64,000 bases of DNA from PALSA-894 sp034669145 (GTDB lineage: Bacteria; Pseudomonadota; Alphaproteobacteria; Rhizobiales; Xanthobacteraceae), in assembly GCA_034669145.1 (NCBI GenBank), contig JAXDNY010000261.1, forward strand, positions 27,328 through 91,327, in the 5' to 3' direction. Within the stretch, counting starts at the first letter, position 1; each line of letters begins with the position of its first letter. The position numbers were made by a program, and so were the translations under genes. The notes under the pieces are model-generated. The model ran no database searches. It was given only the letters and a program-made list of their open reading frames with translations, and had not been told where the DNA came from. Below are positions 42,260-51,107 of this stretch, one piece after another.

Positions 42260-43348
42260 ATGAAACGCCGCCAATTCCTCAAGACTGCGGGTGTGGGGCT
42301 TGCAGCCTCCGCCGTTGCCGCCCCCGCGATCGCGCAATCATCGCCCGAGATCAAATGGCGTCTCACCTCGAGCTTCCCGAAGTCGCTGGATACGCTGTGG
42401 GGCGCATCGGAGAGTTTCGCGAAATTCGTCGGCGAGGCGACCGATGGCAAGTTCCAGGTCACGCCCTTTGCGGCCGGCGAGATCGTGCCTGGCCTGCAGG
42501 CGATGGACGCGGTCGGCGCGGGTACCGTCGAGTGCTGCCACACGGCGGCTTACTACTACGTCGGCAAGGACCCGACGTTCCCGCTGTTTTGCGCCGTGCC
42601 GTTCGGCCTCAATACTCGCCAGCAGAACGCCTGGTTCTATGACGGCGGCGCGCAGAAGCTGATGGACGACTTCACCAAGAAGTTCAACATCGTCAGCCTG
42701 CTCGGCGGCAACACCGGCGCGCAGATGGGCGGCTGGTTCCGCAAGGAAATCAAGGAAGTCGCCGACCTCAATGGTCTCAAGATGCGCATCGCCGGCCTCG
42801 CCGGCAATGTCATGGCCAAGCTCGGTGTCGTGCCGCAGCAGTTAGCCGGGGGCGACATCTATCCGGCACTCGAGAAGGGTACGGTGGACGCGGCCGAGTG
42901 GGTCGGACCCTATGACGACGAGAAGCTCGGCTTCGTAAAGGTCGCGCCGTACTACTATTACCCCGGCTGGTGGGAAGGCGGAACGACCAACCACTACATG
43001 TTCAACATCGCGAAGTGGGAAGAACTGCCGAAGAGCTACAAAGCCATCGTCACGGCCGCTGCCGCTTACGCCAACATCGAAGAGACCGGGCGATACGACA
43101 CGCGTAATCCCGCTGCGCTCAAGCGGCTGGTCGCGGCCGGTGCCCAGTTGCGTCCATTCAGCCCGTCGATCATGGAAGCCTGCCTAAAGGCATCGAACGA
43201 ACTCTATGCCGAAATTTCCGGCAAGAACGCGGACTTCAAGAAGGTCTACGACAACATGGTCGCCTTCCGGAACGACGAGTATCTGTGGTGGCAGGTGGCC
43301 GAATACACCTACGATACCTTCATGATTAGGACGCGCCCGCGGGCCTGA
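42260..43348 (+). CDS. TRAP transporter binding protein DctP, second of three
   Basis: Second tandem paralogue, 362 residues. Twin-arginine leader MKRRQFLKTAGVGLAASAV, cleavage after AIA. The same marks as the first: GGWFRKEIKEVADLNGLKMRIAG, GGDIYPALEKGTVDAAEWVGP, DDEKLGFVKVAPYYYYPGWWEGG in parts. AAGGAG lies 6 bases before ATG 42260. The region NIEETGRYDTRNP differs from the other two copies, so ligand choice may differ. It has its own terminator. Confidence 0.9.
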   Translation: MKRRQFLKTAGVGLAASAVAAPAIAQSSPEIKWRLTSSFPKSLDTLWGASESFAKFVGEATDGKFQVTPFAAGEIVPGLQAMDAVGAGTVECCHTAAYYYVGKDPTFPLFCAVPFGLNTRQQNAWFYDGGAQKLMDDFTKKFNIVSLLGGNTGAQMGGWFRKEIKEVADLNGLKMRIAGLAGNVMAKLGVVPQQLAGGDIYPALEKGTVDAAEWVGPYDDEKLGFVKVAPYYYYPGWWEGGTTNHYMFNIAKWEELPKSYKAIVTAAAAYANIEETGRYDTRNPAALKRLVAAGAQLRPFSPSIMEACLKASNELYAEISGKNADFKKVYDNMVAFRNDEYLWWQVAEYTYDTFMIRTRPRA

Positions 43349-43378
43349 GCGCCCGGCGCGACAAAAAAAGCGAGAAAG

Positions 43379-43402
43379 CCCGGGGCCTGCCCCGGGTTTT
43401 TT
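43379..43402 (+). terminator. Rho-independent terminator after dctP2
   Basis: Perfect 8-bp stem CCCGGGGC (43379-43386), loop CT, GCCCCGGG (43389-43396), then six T. A run of seven A at 43363-43369 lies upstream. Confidence 0.85.
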
Positions 43403-43532
43403 CGTTTGGTTTCGGCGAATAGTTCCGTAAGATTGCGCGCAGTCGCTCGTCGGCGGCTGTCCAACAAAGACGGGGTTCAACCTCGCACCGGTCGTGTCGG
43501 CAGGGAGTCGGCTCCAACAAGGGGAAACGCTA

Positions 43533-44624
43533 ATGAAACGTCGTGAATTTCTGAAATCAGCGGGCATCGGACTCGCCGCATCGGCGGCTGTCGCCGCGCC
43601 CGCCATCGCGCAGTCGATGCCGGAAATCAAATGGCGCATGCCGACGAGCTGGCCGAAGTCGCTCGATACGCTCTACGGCGGCTGCGAATATTTCGCCAAG
43701 CGCATCGCCGAAATGAGCGACAACAAGTTCCAGATCCAGGTGTTCGCCGCCGGCGAAATCGTACCCGGCCTGCAGGTGCTCGACGCGGTGCAGAACGGCA
43801 CCGTCGAGATGGGCAACACGGCCTCCTACTACTACTTTGGCAAGGATGCGGCCTTCACGTTCGGCACGGCACTCCCGTTCGGCGTCAACACGCGCGGCAT
43901 GAACGCGTGGCTGCGCTTCGGCGACGGGCAGGACTTGATGAACGAGCTGTTCGCGAAATTCAATTGTATCGGCTTCGCCTCGGGCAACACCGGCGCGCAG
44001 ATGGGCGGCTTCTTCCGCAAGGAGATCAAGACCATCGACGATATGAAGGGCCTGAAATTCCGCGTCGGCGGTTTCGCCGGCACGATCCTTCAGCGCCTCG
44101 GCGTGGTGCCGCAGCAACTCGCCGCGGGCGACATCTATCCGGCGCTGGAGAAGGGCACGATCGACGCGGCGGAGTGGGTCGGTCCCTATGACGACGAGAA
44201 GCTCGGTTTCGTAAAGGTCGCGCAGAACTACTACTATCCGGGCTGGTGGGAGGGCTGCGGCCAGGGCCACAACCTCATCAACATCGCCAAATGGAACGAA
44301 CTGCCGAAGGTCTACCAGAGCATGATCCAGGTCGCGGGCGGCGAAGCCTGGGGCTGGGTGGTCGGCAAATACGACTATGCCAATCCGGCCGCACTGAAGA
44401 AGCTGATCTCGCAAGGCGCAGTGCTGCGGCCGTTCCCGCAGCCGGTGCTCGAGGCCTGCTACAACGCGGCGCAGGAGGTCTACGCCGAGCACAACAAGAC
44501 CAACCCGATGTTCAAGAAGCTGCACGAAAGCCTGATGAGCTTCCGCAACGACTCGTTCGGTTGGCAGCAGGTGGCCGAACTCGGCTTCGACTCGTTCATG
44601 ATGCGCATGCGCACGCGCACCTGA
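43533..44624 (+). CDS. TRAP transporter binding protein DctP, third of three
   Basis: Third tandem paralogue, 363 residues. Twin-arginine leader MKRREFLKSAGIGLAASAAV, cleavage after AIA. Marks: GGFFRKEIKTIDDMKGLKFRVGG, GDIYPALEKGTIDAAEWVGP, YYYPGWWEGCGQGHN. The C-terminal WGWVVGKYDYANP and the GWQQVAELGFDSFMM end depart from the YLWWQVAEYTYDTF end shared by copies one and two, so this is the most divergent of the three. AAGGGGAAACG precedes ATG 43533. It faces dctM across a shared terminator. Confidence 0.9.
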   Translation: MKRREFLKSAGIGLAASAAVAAPAIAQSMPEIKWRMPTSWPKSLDTLYGGCEYFAKRIAEMSDNKFQIQVFAAGEIVPGLQVLDAVQNGTVEMGNTASYYYFGKDAAFTFGTALPFGVNTRGMNAWLRFGDGQDLMNELFAKFNCIGFASGNTGAQMGGFFRKEIKTIDDMKGLKFRVGGFAGTILQRLGVVPQQLAAGDIYPALEKGTIDAAEWVGPYDDEKLGFVKVAQNYYYPGWWEGCGQGHNLINIAKWNELPKVYQSMIQVAGGEAWGWVVGKYDYANPAALKKLISQGAVLRPFPQPVLEACYNAAQEVYAEHNKTNPMFKKLHESLMSFRNDSFGWQQVAELGFDSFMMRMRTRT

Positions 44625-44662
44625 TCGTCGGCGCGTTTCCCGCCGAAGCAGGCACGATGCGG

Positions 44663-44691
44663 AAAGCCCCGGACTAAGGTCCGGGGCTTTT
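44663..44691. terminator. Bidirectional terminator between dctP3 and dctM
   Basis: AAAGCCCCGGAC (44663-44674), loop TAAG, GTCCGGGGCTTT (44679-44690), then T. The A run on one side and T run on the other allow it to end both the plus-strand dctP3 and the minus-strand dctQM transcripts. Confidence 0.85.
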
Positions 44692-44713
44692 CGTTTGCAG
44701 GCGTCGTCGCGCG

Positions 44714-46120
44714 CTATTTGAAGTCGGGCGGTGCCAGCATTTCGGGCATGGGAATCTCGATCTGGATCTTGGAGGGATCGAGGGCAGGCCCCTTGTCGAT
44801 CCAGTAGGTCACGGATCCCGGCCAGAAAATCACGATGGCGACGAGGATGACCTGCAAGACAACCCAGGGAATGGCTCCCCAATAGATGTCGGACGTCTTG
44901 ATCTCCGGTGGGGCGATCCCCCGCAGATAGAACAGCGCAAAGCCGAAGGGCGGATGCATGAAGCTCGTCTGGATGTTGGCGCAGACGAGCACGCCGAACC
45001 AGATGAGATCGATCCCGAGTTTGTCGGCGACCGGCGCGAGCAGCGGAATGATGATGAAGGCGATCTCGAAGAAGTCGAGAAAGAACGCCACGATGAAGAT
45101 GAAGATGTTGACAAAGATCAGGAAGCCGACCTGCCCGCCGGGCAGGGTCGAGAGCAGATGCTCGATCCACTCCTTGCCACCGACGCCCTGGAACACGAGG
45201 CTGAACACGCGGGCGCCGATCAGGATGAAGACCACCATGGCGGTGAGGCGCATGGTGCTCGACATGCCCTGGTAGAGGAGCTTCCAGGTCAGCGTGCCGT
45301 AAGAGAACGCGAGCGCGATGGCGCCGACCACGCCCATGGCTCCGGCTTCGGATGGGGTGGCAAGACCCATGAAGATCGTGCCGAGGACGAGAAAAATCAG
45401 CCCGAGCGACGGGATCATGCCGCGCAGGCACTTTTTCCAAAGCGCCCAGCCGTGCAGGGTGCGCGCTTCGAGGGGCAGCGCCGGCACATCCTTTGGCCAG
45501 AGGATGCTCACGATCGCAACCCAGATGCAGAACAACGCGACCTGAATGATGCTCGGGCCGATCGCGCCGGCATACATGTCGCCGACCGAGCGTCCGAGCA
45601 CGTCGGCGAGCACGACGAGAACCAGCGACGGTGGAATGAGCTGGGTGATGGTGCCGGACGCCGCGATGACGCCCATCGTGTGACGCACCGAGTAGCCGTA
45701 TTTGATCATCGGCGTCATCGAGATCACGCCCATGGCGATGACCGAGGCCGCCACGGTGCCGGTGATCGCGCCCAGAATGGCGCCGACGAAAATCACCGCG
45801 TACGACATGCCGCCGCGGACCGGCCCGAACAGTTGTCCGATCGAGTCGAGCAGGTCTTCGGCAAGGCCGCAGCGCTCCAGGATCGCGCCCATGAAAGTGA
45901 AGAACGGGATCGCCAGCAGCAGGTCGTTCGAGATGATGCCGAACAGCTGATAGGTGAGGTTGCCGAGGAAGTCGGGCGTGATCAGCCCGAGTTCGATGCC
46001 GATGAAGCCGAAGAACAAACCCGTTGCCGCGAGCGAGAATGCTGCCGGATACCCGATCAGCATGAACAGGATCATGCCCCCGAACATCAGGGGCGCCATG
46101 TTGTCGCGGACAAAGCTCAT
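44714..46120 (-). CDS. dctM: TRAP transporter large permease DctM
   Basis: Inner-membrane ion-coupled transporter subunit of 468 residues with about 12 hydrophobic segments. Family blocks: IPFFTFMGAILERCGLAEDLLDSIGQLFGPVRGG, VGAILGAITGTVAASVIAMG, ASGTITQLIPPSLVLVVLADV, and the C-terminal MHPPFGFALFYLRGIAP (each seen within the chain). The MHPPFG and GTITQLIPPS blocks are those of the TakM-like branch. Its start overlaps the dctQ stop by 4 bases. This is the only permease pair for the three receptors facing it, so it probably serves more than one of them. Confidence 0.92.
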   Translation of the reverse strand: MSFVRDNMAPLMFGGMILFMLIGYPAAFSLAATGLFFGFIGIELGLITPDFLGNLTYQLFGIISNDLLLAIPFFTFMGAILERCGLAEDLLDSIGQLFGPVRGGMSYAVIFVGAILGAITGTVAASVIAMGVISMTPMIKYGYSVRHTMGVIAASGTITQLIPPSLVLVVLADVLGRSVGDMYAGAIGPSIIQVALFCIWVAIVSILWPKDVPALPLEARTLHGWALWKKCLRGMIPSLGLIFLVLGTIFMGLATPSEAGAMGVVGAIALAFSYGTLTWKLLYQGMSSTMRLTAMVVFILIGARVFSLVFQGVGGKEWIEHLLSTLPGGQVGFLIFVNIFIFIVAFFLDFFEIAFIIIPLLAPVADKLGIDLIWFGVLVCANIQTSFMHPPFGFALFYLRGIAPPEIKTSDIYWGAIPWVVLQVILVAIVIFWPGSVTYWIDKGPALDPSKIQIEIPMPEMLAPPDFK

Positions 46121-46656
46121 TGGAGCGGCTTCTCGTATTTGAATTCGATGTCGATGATGTGTTCGAGCGCCGCAACCCGCTTGATGATCTCTGAGATGCC
46201 CTGCGCCGCCATCAGCGCGAAGCCGACCGGCATCATCAGCTTCACCGGCCAGCGGATCAGGCCGCCGGCGTTGGTCGAGACCTCATTGATTTTCCAGGAC
46301 TCGACGAACCACGGCCAGGTGAAATAGGTGAGGATGACGCAAATCGGCAGCAGGAAAAGAAATCCGCCGATGATGTCGATCCAGATCCGCGTGCGCTCCG
46401 ACACCATGCCGTAGATGAGATCGACCCGGACGTGCTCGTTCATCTTGAGCGTATAGGGCGCGCCGAGCAGCACCATGGCGGCAAACATGTACCACTGGAT
46501 TTCGAGCCAGCCGTTGGAGCTGATGCTGAACAGGTAGCGGCTGAAGGCATTGCCGGCGCTGATCAGGCAGGCCAGCAGGACCATCCAGTTCGCCACCACA
46601 CCAAATTGTTCGTTGAACCAATCAATGGCGCGGCTGACGCCGAGCAGCGCTTTCAC
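46117..46656 (-). CDS. dctQ: TRAP transporter small permease DctQ
   Basis: Four-helix membrane subunit of 179 residues. Segments at about 20-40, 55-75, 96-116 and 137-157; family pattern NAFSRYLFSISSNGWLEIQWYMFAAMVLLGAPYTLKMNEHVRVDL, seen in parts, is intact. It is the first gene of the dctQM pair and is read away from the chemoreceptor gene at 46936, with 279 bases between them. No binding-protein gene lies in this transcript; the receptors are on the other strand beyond dctM. Confidence 0.9.
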   Translation of the reverse strand: MKALLGVSRAIDWFNEQFGVVANWMVLLACLISAGNAFSRYLFSISSNGWLEIQWYMFAAMVLLGAPYTLKMNEHVRVDLIYGMVSERTRIWIDIIGGFLFLLPICVILTYFTWPWFVESWKINEVSTNAGGLIRWPVKLMMPVGFALMAAQGISEIIKRVAALEHIIDIEFKYEKPLQ

Positions 46657-46846
46657 ATCCCATCCCCTCCGGACTGCGGCGTGCCGCTGTCCGTCCCTGC
46701 TGTGCCCACTCAGTCTTCGTCCCGGTCTGCGCCGAGTTGTCGCACCTTCCCGAACTCTAGGTGCGGCGTCAACCGAAACTTGGCTGGCCCGGCGACCGCC
46801 CGACCGCCGGCAAAATCCCCTTCATCGGCCCCTTCATGATGCTCCG

Positions 46847-46865
46847 CTAACATTTGGTTAACCAT
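46847..46865 (+). promoter_or_regulatory. CtrA-like box upstream of PilZ chemoreceptor
   Basis: CTAA-CATTTGG-TTAACCAT matches the CtrA consensus TTAA-N7-TTAACCAT with one mismatch (first T to C) and the exact 7-base spacing. It lies about 70 bases before the start at 46936. Confidence 0.55.
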
Positions 46866-46935
46866 GTAGACCCATGATGAAACTACGGATTGCCGGCGCC
46901 AGCGCGCACGACCTATCCGGGGTGGGCGGGGAGCC

Positions 46936-48432
46936 ATGCGGCGCCTGACTGTTTCCGAACGGCTGCTTGTGGTCGCGCTGTTGCCTGCGCTTGCGCTGCT
47001 CGCGCGCGATTCCTTTGGCGCACAGGCCGGCTCGCTCTGGACCACCGTTAGTATCGCGATGTCTGCGCTTTCCATCGGGCTCGCCCTGCTTGTCGCGCGG
47101 TCCCTGGCGCTGCCCATCCGGCAGGCGGCGGATGCGCTCGAACCATCGATTGGCGAGACCGGTCAGATTGCGGGGCAGAAGCTACGCAGCGAGATCGCTC
47201 GCCTGTCCGCCGTTGTCCACTCATTGACTGAGGCGGCAACTGGGCGCGCGCGGCGAGAGGCGCACGAAGCCAGGCTCGACGATGCCGAACGCGCCGCGCG
47301 TCGCGCCAACCTGTCGAACATGGCCGAGGAGGTCGAGGACGCAACCGAGCGCGGCCTGCGCACGGTTGTCGACGGCTCGGCGGTGCTGCGCACGAAAACC
47401 GACGACATGCGCGAGGCCCTCGAAGCGGTGCACGCGGCTTCGAGCGAAACCGCCAAGGCTGCCGACCACTCGCGCGCCATGAACGAGGATGCGACGCGCC
47501 TCTCCGATGAGGTGATCGGCGCAATCGACGCCATCGCCGCCAAGGTGCGCGAAGGCTCGGATATCGGCCGTACCGCGGTCGATCGGGCGGCAAGCTCGCG
47601 GCAGACCATCGGCGCCCTCGCCAAGGCGGCCAAGGACATCGGCGACATCGTCGGTGTCATCTCGGCCATCGCCGAGCAGACCAATCTGCTGGCGCTCAAC
47701 GCCACGATCGAAGCCGCACGCGCAGGCGAAGCGGGGCGCGGCTTCGCGGTGGTCGCGACCGAGGTGAAGACGCTGGCGACCCAGACCGGCAAGGCGACCG
47801 GCGAAATCGGCGCCAAGATTGCGGAGATTCAGTCGACCACCGGGCAGGCCGTCGCGTCGATCGGCGCGATTGCCGAGGCGATCGACGAGTTGTCGATGGT
47901 GACCAATTCGGTCGCTGCCGCGATGGATCAGCAGCGCGCAGCGACCGAAGGGTTCGTCACCAACGTGCGTGGCACCACCGCGGCGGTGTCCGACGTGGCC
48001 GTGCGCATGAGCGGCATCGCCGACATGGTGACCCGGTCGAGCACGAACGCCGCCGAGGTCGCGCGCGTTGCAGCCGACATGCAGCGCGCTTCGGAGACGG
48101 TGCGCGGCGAGATCCCCGAGATCGTGCGCGCCGCGCTGCGCGCGGACCTGCGCGGGCACCCGCGCTTCGATGTCGACGTCAGTGCGACGATCGAGCTTGG
48201 CGGCCGCAAGACGCCGGCGCGCGTCTTCGATGTCAGCCGCGGCGGCGCGCGCATCGCCGCGATGCCGAACATTTCCGCCGGAGCGAACGTCACCGTCACG
48301 TTCGACCGGATGCGTCCGAGGAACGGCACGGTCGCCTGGACCGCGGGCGATTGTTTCGGCGTGCGGTTCGAGCCTGCGATGCTCGAGGCGGCCGAATTGC
48401 TCGGCATCATCAAAGTAGACGCAGCGGCTTAA
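46936..48432 (+). CDS. Methyl-accepting chemotaxis protein with C-terminal PilZ
   Basis: Membrane-linked chemoreceptor of 498 residues. Two hydrophobic segments (about 10-25 and 35-54) are separated by only ten residues, so there is almost no periplasmic sensor; the protein probably senses in the membrane or cytoplasm. Coiled coil from 100; signalling tip VISAIAEQTNLLALNATIEAARAGEAGRGFAVVA at about 241-274. C-terminal PilZ domain (about 405-490) with both c-di-GMP motifs: R406xxxR410 and DVSRGG (432-437). So output to CheA may depend on c-di-GMP. Ends overlapping the convergent DMT gene by 4 bases. A CtrA-like box lies upstream. Confidence 0.9.
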   Translation: MRRLTVSERLLVVALLPALALLARDSFGAQAGSLWTTVSIAMSALSIGLALLVARSLALPIRQAADALEPSIGETGQIAGQKLRSEIARLSAVVHSLTEAATGRARREAHEARLDDAERAARRANLSNMAEEVEDATERGLRTVVDGSAVLRTKTDDMREALEAVHAASSETAKAADHSRAMNEDATRLSDEVIGAIDAIAAKVREGSDIGRTAVDRAASSRQTIGALAKAAKDIGDIVGVISAIAEQTNLLALNATIEAARAGEAGRGFAVVATEVKTLATQTGKATGEIGAKIAEIQSTTGQAVASIGAIAEAIDELSMVTNSVAAAMDQQRAATEGFVTNVRGTTAAVSDVAVRMSGIADMVTRSSTNAAEVARVAADMQRASETVRGEIPEIVRAALRADLRGHPRFDVDVSATIELGGRKTPARVFDVSRGGARIAAMPNISAGANVTVTFDRMRPRNGTVAWTAGDCFGVRFEPAMLEAAELLGIIKVDAAA

Positions 48433-49337
48433 GCGCCAGGCTCCCCAGGCGGTACCGAGGCCGCGACCGTGCGGCGGCGCACGACCTCGCGGTGCAGCGC
48501 ATAGAGCCCGCTGCCGACGATCAGCACGGAGCCAAAGATCGCGAAGCGGTCCGGTACCTCGCCGAAGGCGAGATAGCCGCACACGCCGGCCCAGATCAGC
48601 AGCGTGTAGCGGAACGGCGCGATGGCCGCGACATCGACAGTGCCGCGGAAGGCCATCACGACGAGGACGTGGCCGCTTGCCACGAACGCCGCCGAGATCG
48701 CCAGCATTCCCACGTCGAACAGCGCCATTGGCCGCCATTCCTCAAACAGGCCCATGACCGGTCCGATGATCATCGATCCCAGCGCTGCGAGAAACGAGAT
48801 CACGATGCTCGGAATACGGGGATCGAGCTTGCGGGTAATCATGTCGCGCGCCACGCCCGCGCAAGCGGTGGCAAGACCTAGCAAGGCCCATGCGTTGAAC
48901 GCGCTCGGCGTCGGCCGGATGATAATGAGCGTGCCGATGAAGCCGACCATAATCGCGGCCCAGCGCCGCCAGCCGACCTCTTCGCGGAAGAAGACGACCG
49001 CCGTCGCGGTGATGAGCAGCGGCGAGACAAGATTGATTGCGGATAGTTCGGCCAGCGGCATGTGAATCAGCGCGGTGGTGAACATGACCATTGCCAGGCC
49101 GTCGAACATGGTTCGGCTAAGCACAAGCGGGTTCACGAGGCGCAATGCGGACACATGCCCGAGACCGATCATGAACGAACCGACGAGCAAGGTCGCAATC
49201 GTGCCGCGCACCGTGATGACCTCGCCGAGCGGATAGTGCTGCGCGGTGAGCTTCAGCAGCATGTCGTTGATCGCAAACGCCGCCATCGCACCCATGAGTG
49301 CGAACATGCCGCGGCGATTACCAGCCGCTGTCGACAC
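48429..49337 (-). CDS. DMT-family (EamA) exporter
   Basis: Ten-helix membrane transporter of 302 residues with two EamA repeats (about 10-142 and 155-285). Visible: ALMGAMAAFAINDMLLKLTAQ at the start, LSAINLVSPLLITATAVVFFREEVGWRRWAAIMVGFIGTLIIIRP (end of repeat one, in parts) and LLIWAGVCGYLAFGEVPDRFAIFGSVLIVGSGLYAL (end of repeat two). RhaT/YdcZ-like members export amino acids or other metabolites; the substrate is unknown. Convergent with the PilZ chemoreceptor gene. Confidence 0.88.
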   Translation of the reverse strand: MSTAAGNRRGMFALMGAMAAFAINDMLLKLTAQHYPLGEVITVRGTIATLLVGSFMIGLGHVSALRLVNPLVLSRTMFDGLAMVMFTTALIHMPLAELSAINLVSPLLITATAVVFFREEVGWRRWAAIMVGFIGTLIIIRPTPSAFNAWALLGLATACAGVARDMITRKLDPRIPSIVISFLAALGSMIIGPVMGLFEEWRPMALFDVGMLAISAAFVASGHVLVVMAFRGTVDVAAIAPFRYTLLIWAGVCGYLAFGEVPDRFAIFGSVLIVGSGLYALHREVVRRRTVAASVPPGEPGA

Positions 49338-49477
49338 CAGTCACTCCGTTGGAAGGCCGCGGGCGAGGGGAACCGCAAGGCACCGCGACAAGGAGGGCGA
49401 GCGCTAACACGCGTCGCGGGCGTCCGTCGAGAACGCGCTGCGAATAACGGCCGTGCGCGTCGCACATGCCAACTCTG

Positions 49478-49622
49478 TCCTCATCCTGAGGAGCGCCCCA
49501 TAGCGCGTCGAAGACGCGCGTAACCGCGCTTATGAGGCGCGTCTCGAAGGATGGCACATGTGCGGTCTGCGGCCATGGTTCGAGACGCGTCGCTTTCGCG
49601 ACGCTCCTCACCATGAGGTTCT
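49478..49622. repeat. Intergenic palindromic repeat, copy 2 (inverted)
   Basis: Runs from CCTCATCCTGAGGAGCG to CTCCTCACCATGAGG, the inverse of the element at 36297-36441. Contains CATAGCGCGTCGAAGACGCG, CTCGAAGGATGG and CCATGGTTCGAGACGCG in pieces. It lies just downstream of moaA, between it and the DMT gene. Confidence 0.75.
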
Positions 49623-49625
49623 GAA

Positions 49626-50651
49626 TTAGCCCCCGGTCACGCTCATGTGGCGCGATACCGCGGGGCGGCGGGCACGGCGGTCGATGACGAAGTCGTGGCC
49701 TTTCGGCTTGCGCTGGATCGCGGCGTCGATCGCCGCATTGACCTGATCGTTGCTTTCGGAGGCGCGCAGCGGTGCGCGCAGGTTGGCGGCGTCTTCCTGG
49801 CCGAGGCACATGTAGAGCGTGCCGGTGCAAGTGAGGCGCACGCGATTGCAGGATTCGCAGAAGTTGTGCGTGAGCGGCGTGATGAAGCCGAGCCGCCCGC
49901 CGGTCTCGGCGATGCGCACGTAGCGGGCCGGGCCGCCGGTCGAAAAATCGATGCCCTTCATCGTGTAGCGCTCGGCGAGGCGGGCGCGCACCATGGACAA
50001 AGGCAGATACTGATCGAGGCGCTTTTCCTCGATGTCCCCGAGCGGCATCACCTCGATGATAGTCAGGTCCATGCCGCGGCCGTGCGACCACGCGACGAGA
50101 TCGCCGAGCTCATCCTCGTTGACGCCCTTGAGCGCGACCGCGTTGATCTTCACCGCAAGGCCTGCGGCCTGCGCGGCATCGATGCCCGCCATCACCTTGT
50201 CGAGTTCGCCCCAACGCGTGATCGCGCGGAACTTGGCGGCGTCGAGCGTGTCGAGCGACACGTTGATGCGCTTGACGCCGCACGCGGCGAGCTCGGCCGC
50301 ATACTTCGGAAGCTGCGAGCCGTTGGTGGTCAAGGTCAGCTCATCGAGCCCGTCGCCGAGGTGACGCGAGAGCCCACGCACAAGCGTCATGATGGAGCGC
50401 CGCACCAGCGGCTCGCCGCCGGTCAGGCGCAGCTTGCGGACGCCGCGCGCGATGAAGGCGCTGCATAGCCGGTCGAGTTCCTCCAGCGTCAGGAGATCCT
50501 GCTTCGGCAGGAACGACATGTTCTCCGACATGCAGTAGACGCAGCGGAAATCGCAGCGGTCGGTCACCGAGACGCGCAGATAGGTGATCGCGCGCTGAAA
50601 CGGATCGATCAGCGGAGCGGGCAGCACGGTTGCGGCGCGTTCAAAATCCAT
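49626..50651 (-). CDS. moaA: GTP 3',8-cyclase
   Basis: Radical-SAM enzyme that starts molybdenum cofactor synthesis from GTP, 341 residues. N-terminal 4Fe-4S site CDFRCVYC (CxxxCxxC), SAM contacts LRLTGGEPLVRR, second C-terminal 4Fe-4S site FCESCNRVRLTCTG, and the essential C-terminal Gly-Gly (SVTGG). All intact. ATG 50651 fits family length; the longer frame is rejected. MoaC and other mo genes are not in the window. Divergent from the DUF971 gene with 65 bases between them. Confidence 0.95.
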   Translation of the reverse strand: MDFERAATVLPAPLIDPFQRAITYLRVSVTDRCDFRCVYCMSENMSFLPKQDLLTLEELDRLCSAFIARGVRKLRLTGGEPLVRRSIMTLVRGLSRHLGDGLDELTLTTNGSQLPKYAAELAACGVKRINVSLDTLDAAKFRAITRWGELDKVMAGIDAAQAAGLAVKINAVALKGVNEDELGDLVAWSHGRGMDLTIIEVMPLGDIEEKRLDQYLPLSMVRARLAERYTMKGIDFSTGGPARYVRIAETGGRLGFITPLTHNFCESCNRVRLTCTGTLYMCLGQEDAANLRAPLRASESNDQVNAAIDAAIQRKPKGHDFVIDRRARRPAVSRHMSVTGG

Positions 50652-50716
50652 TGTTTTCCGGCGCGTTTGGCAGACTATCCGGTATGATATAGGGCGCCGC
50701 GGAGAGGATTGAAAGC

Positions 50717-51076
50717 GTGACCGACAACTGGCCAACCGAACTGCGTCTTTCCAAGGACAAAAAGACCCTGAACGTCACGTTCGAGGGCGGCGACAGCTTC
50801 GCGCTTGCGGGCGAATACCTGCGCGTGAAAAGCCCGAGCGCGGAGGTGCAGGGCCATTCACCGGACGAGCGCAAGACCGTGCCGGGCAAGCGCAATGTCA
50901 TGATTCTGGAAGTGAACCCGGTCGGCAACTACGCCGTGCGGCTCGTGTTCGACGACATGCACTCCACGGGCATCTTCAGCTGGGACTATCTGCTCGAACT
51001 CGGCCGCAACCAGCCGAAGTACTGGCAGGATTATCTCGACGAACTCGCCGCCAAGGGAATGACGCGGGACCGATAG
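50717..51076 (+). CDS. DUF971 family protein
   Basis: A 119-residue protein of the DUF971 (GBBH-like N-terminal) family. Visible: PTELRLSKDKKTLNVTFEGGDSFALAGEYLRVKSPSAEVQGH, in which the AEYLRVxSPSAEVQGH block is typical, and the end TGIFSWDYLLELGRNQPKYWQDYLDELAAKG. Start GTG 50717 with GAGAGG about 10 bases upstream. Such proteins are often next to mrp or mo-cofactor genes and have been tied to Fe-S cluster handling, without firm proof. Here it is divergent from moaA. Confidence 0.88.
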   Translation: MTDNWPTELRLSKDKKTLNVTFEGGDSFALAGEYLRVKSPSAEVQGHSPDERKTVPGKRNVMILEVNPVGNYAVRLVFDDMHSTGIFSWDYLLELGRNQPKYWQDYLDELAAKGMTRDR

Positions 51077-51107
51077 ACGCATGAACTTGATGCCGGCGCG
51101 CCCCGCT

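Noticed and set aside
43557..46175. An 872-codon open frame running through dctP3, its terminator and dctM
   Set aside because: It crosses two well-supported genes and a bidirectional terminator and has no recognisable domain.
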